Positions 5,389 to 6,679 of a stretch of 6,679 nucleotides of DNA are shown piece by piece (within the stretch, counting starts at the first letter, position 1; every line of letters begins with the position of its first letter). The notes beneath the pieces are model-generated. The model was not told the DNA's origin, did no database searches, and saw nothing but the letters and a program-made list of their open reading frames with translations. The stretch covers positions 1 through 6,679 of the forward strand of contig WJOV01000113.1 of assembly GCA_009618475.1 (NCBI GenBank), read 5' to 3'. The DNA is from Methanosarcinales archaeon. Lineage in GTDB: Archaea > Halobacteriota > Syntropharchaeia > Alkanophagales > Methanospirareceae. The translations under genes were made by a program, and so were the position numbers.

Positions 5389-5464
5389 TTTGTTTACCGC
5401 CGAGAGCACGGAGAGCGCGGAGATGACGAAAAAAGAGAAACAGACGGGCTCTGCGGTAAACAAA
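5389..5464. repeat. 76-nt inverted-repeat element with internal GAGAGC-RCG repeats, between tgtA and mptD
   Basis: TTTGTTTACCGC (5389-5400) and GCGGTAAACAAA (5453-5464) form a perfect 12-bp inverted repeat. After a 2-nt bulge, AGAGC (5403-5407) pairs with GCTCT (5448-5452), extending the stem to 17 pairs. Inside are tandem 9-mers: GAGAGCACG (5402-5410), GAGAGCGCG (5411-5419) and a partial GAGA (5420-5423). No open reading frame is present. The layout resembles the short dispersed palindromic repeats with repeated GAGA-type 9-mers found in many prokaryotic genomes (from memory, not searched). It could act as a terminator-like hairpin after tgtA or as a non-autonomous mobile repeat. Confidence 0.7.
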
Positions 5465-5488
5465 GTATATATAAAGAGGGGATAAATA

Positions 5489-5872
5489 GTGGCAGAAGAA
5501 GAGGAAATCTCGGATAGCGACAGAGCATTATTCGAAGCAGGCATCAAATTAGGCGCTCTATACCATCAGTTTACCGGCACACCGGTGAGCACGGAAACAG
5601 TGGAAGAGTTGGAGACGGCGATAGAAAGAAGTGTCTCGCTCCAGCCGTGGGTGAGCAGCGTGGAAGTGAAAATAGACAGAGAAAAGGTAAGAAAGTGCGA
5701 GAATGAAAATCAATTCAGGTATTGTGAGTTAAACGGTGAAATGCTGGACGTAAAAGTCGTGGTTAGATACGGGGCTGTGGAAGTGCACGCGAGGGTGAAA
5801 TACGAAGCGGAGCTGGATTATCCGCTGATGCGTGTTGAAAAGGTATACGATAAATCGAAGGTATTTGTATAG
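5489..5872 (+). CDS. mptD: Archaeal dihydroneopterin aldolase MptD (methanopterin biosynthesis)
   Basis: A 127-residue protein with the signature LFEAGIKLGALYHQFTGTPVS (residues 14-34) and the C-terminal DYPLMRVEKVY typical of archaeal MptD. The enzyme cleaves 7,8-dihydroneopterin to 6-hydroxymethyl-7,8-dihydropterin and glycolaldehyde, a step toward tetrahydromethanopterin, the C1 carrier of methanogens and methane oxidisers. E16 and H26 in the signature, ten residues apart, and Y78 (in FRYCELNGE) are candidates for the active-site Glu, His and Tyr described for the M. jannaschii enzyme; the tyrosine assignment is less sure. The start is GTG 5489 with GAGGGG at 5476-5481. Length is normal, with a slightly extended acidic N-terminus. 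The gene follows tgtA across the inverted-repeat element and converges on the next gene with only 10 nt between stops. A TATATATAAA stretch at 5466-5474 is too close to the start to suit a leadered transcript. Confidence 0.9.
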   Translation: MAEEEEISDSDRALFEAGIKLGALYHQFTGTPVSTETVEELETAIERSVSLQPWVSSVEVKIDREKVRKCENENQFRYCELNGEMLDVKVVVRYGAVEVHARVKYEAELDYPLMRVEKVYDKSKVFV

Positions 5873-5882
5873 TAGATGACTT

Positions 5883-6590
5883 TTACTTTGGTTCTCCGTC
5901 ACCCCATTCGTAACACGAAGTATAAACTTTCATTCCCAGAGCCTTTACCAGCTCGGTTGCTCGTGGGTCCAACATGGGCGTGATGATGAGTTTTCGGTCC
6001 ACATTTACCTGATGGCGTCTCTCATAGAATGAAACCTTCTTGTCAAATGCGTAAACATCGTATTTACTCATCGATGATTTTATCTCGATGGCTGTAATCT
6101 TATCATTCCGCATCAATATGTCAATCTCAATCGGTTCAGGACGTCCAAACACCTCGCCCAACTCATCATAAGCCTCGTATCGCTCCACATACATACCAAA
6201 ATCTTCGCTGAGAATACCTTCTGCCGCAGAGCGAAAGCTCTCTTCGGTTTTTATACCCCATCTACTACCCAATGCACCAATCTGCATATCAAAATGCTTC
6301 TCAAACCTTTTCTGAACCTGAACTAACTCTTCAACATGTTCTTCGGTCCGCTTCTGCGCCTGAACTAACTCTTCAACACGTTCTTCGGTCCGCTTCTGCG
6401 CCTGAACTAACTCTTCAACACGTTCTTCGGTCCGCTTCTGCGCCTGTGCTAACTCTGTAATCACACTTCTTAACTCGTCAAAGTCTTCTCGTCTGACTGC
6501 AAACTCCTCCCTTATCCGCTCCATCATTGCATCTACAAGTCGGAGCACGGGCTTTTGTAACTCATTCGGAAATTCTTCTAGTGTCTCCAC
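5883..6590 (-). CDS. Coiled-coil protein with a C-terminal PD-(D/E)XK nuclease-like domain (DUF3782-like)
   Basis: A 235-residue protein. Residues 1-45 form a charged N-terminal segment. Residues about 46-101 are four 14-residue coiled-coil repeats of the form ELVQAQKRTEERVE, the last copy degenerate. Residues 102-235 look like a PD-(D/E)XK fold: E119, then PIEIDILM with D157, then AIEIKSS with E169 and K171, the expected strand-spaced D...ExK arrangement. Such proteins are common and often multi-copy in archaea and some bacteria; their function is not established. The nuclease-like residues are intact, so activity is possible. The GTG at 6590 has no Shine-Dalgarno. A TATA box centred about 24 nt upstream suggests a leaderless transcript. 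It converges on mptD and diverges from the gene at 6640. I am sure of the architecture, less so of the DUF3782 label. Confidence 0.8.
   Translation of the reverse strand: METLEEFPNELQKPVLRLVDAMMERIREEFAVRREDFDELRSVITELAQAQKRTEERVEELVQAQKRTEERVEELVQAQKRTEEHVEELVQVQKRFEKHFDMQIGALGSRWGIKTEESFRSAAEGILSEDFGMYVERYEAYDELGEVFGRPEPIEIDILMRNDKITAIEIKSSMSKYDVYAFDKKVSFYERRHQVNVDRKLIITPMLDPRATELVKALGMKVYTSCYEWGDGEPK
6317..6458 (-). repeat. 42-bp in-frame tandem repeats encoding the coiled coil
   Basis: Units at 6317-6358, 6359-6400 and 6401-6442 are 42 bp each. The second and third are identical and the first differs by one base (Arg to His in the protein). A fourth copy begins at 6443 and decays within about 15 nt, and a more diverged partial copy lies left of 6317. 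Each unit encodes 14 residues, two heptads, so gain or loss of a unit preserves both frame and coiled-coil register. Confidence 0.9.
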
Positions 6591-6609
6591 AAATTAGTTT
6601 TTAGACAAC

Positions 6610-6617
6610 TATAAATA
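6610..6617. promoter_or_regulatory. Shared near-symmetric TATA box for two divergent, probably leaderless genes
   Basis: TATAAATA on the plus strand reads TATTTATA on the minus strand, so either direction gives a good archaeal TATA box. Its centre (about 6613.5) is about 24 nt from the GTG at 6590 (leftward) and about 26 nt from the ATG at 6640 (rightward), the usual distance to the transcription start. Neither start has a Shine-Dalgarno, as expected for leaderless mRNAs. Confidence 0.55.
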
Positions 6618-6639
6618 CTGTGAGTTTATCCTATATTTT

Positions 6640-6679
6640 ATGAAAAGGATAGAACTTGCGGAAGAGGAGGTAAAGTATC
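6640..6679 (+). CDS. Start of an unidentified gene (first 13 codons, runs off the right edge)
   Basis: From ATG 6640 the frame is open to the window end and reads M-K-R-I-E-L-A-E-E-E-V-K-Y. There is no Shine-Dalgarno, but the ATG lies about 26 nt downstream of the TATA box at 6610-6617, so a leaderless start is likely. Thirteen residues are too few to name a family. The call rests mainly on promoter geometry and the coding-like codons. Confidence 0.4.
   Translation, partial: MKRIELAEEEVKY

Noticed and set aside
5402..5423. The tandem GAGAGC-RCG copies as the beginning of a CRISPR array
   Set aside because: The units are only 9 nt, contiguous and without spacers, so they do not fit a CRISPR array.
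6272..6460. A repetitive rightward frame over the coiled-coil repeats
   Set aside because: Its repeats are simply the antisense reading of the 42-bp units; the leftward protein has the intact nuclease-like domain and is clearly the real gene.

Overview
The window looks like euryarchaeal chromosome from a methanogen-related lineage, either a methanogen or an anaerobic methane/alkane oxidiser. It carries three A-type ATP synthase genes, an archaeal tRNA-guanine transglycosylase for archaeosine, and an MptD-type dihydroneopterin aldolase of (tetrahydro)methanopterin synthesis. TATA-box promoters and Shine-Dalgarno motifs of the GGAGGTGA type fit this. A Methanosarcinales/Syntrophoarchaeia/ANME-1-like host is my inference; composition and gene content alone cannot settle it.

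Left block (1-1437, leftward): a three-gene run of mobB (molybdenum/tungsten cofactor maturation), a xylose-isomerase-like TIM-barrel protein, and the first 31 codons of an unidentified gene that runs off the edge. The 96-nt gap at 1438-1533 holds divergent promoters.

Central block (1534-3421, rightward): A-type ATP synthase subunits H, E and F, then a DUF488 protein that starts 3 nt after the atpF stop. This is an abbreviated ATP synthase cluster: I and K (normally between H and E), C (normally between E and F) and A/B/D are absent. The H-E gap instead holds a predicted three-helix RNA element that ends against the atpE ribosome binding site.

Right block (3457-6679): an orphan MNT-type minimal nucleotidyltransferase (leftward) diverges from tgtA (rightward, about 487 aa, probably without the PUA domain), with a palindrome between them. 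mptD follows tgtA after a 115-nt gap that holds a 76-nt inverted-repeat element with internal GAGAGC-RCG repeats. A leftward gene converges on mptD; it encodes a coiled-coil/PD-(D/E)XK protein resembling DUF3782 proteins, with nearly identical 42-bp tandem repeats. At the right edge a near-symmetric TATA box sits midway between that gene and a second, truncated rightward gene, and both appear to be leaderless.

Functionally most of this is core energy and cofactor metabolism (ATP synthase, Mo/W cofactor, methanopterin, tRNA archaeosine) interspersed with small mobile-type genes and repeat elements. I see no CRISPR array, rRNA, tRNA or transposase gene. No complete new multi-gene system is evident. 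The most unusual signals are the non-coding elements and the promoter architectures.
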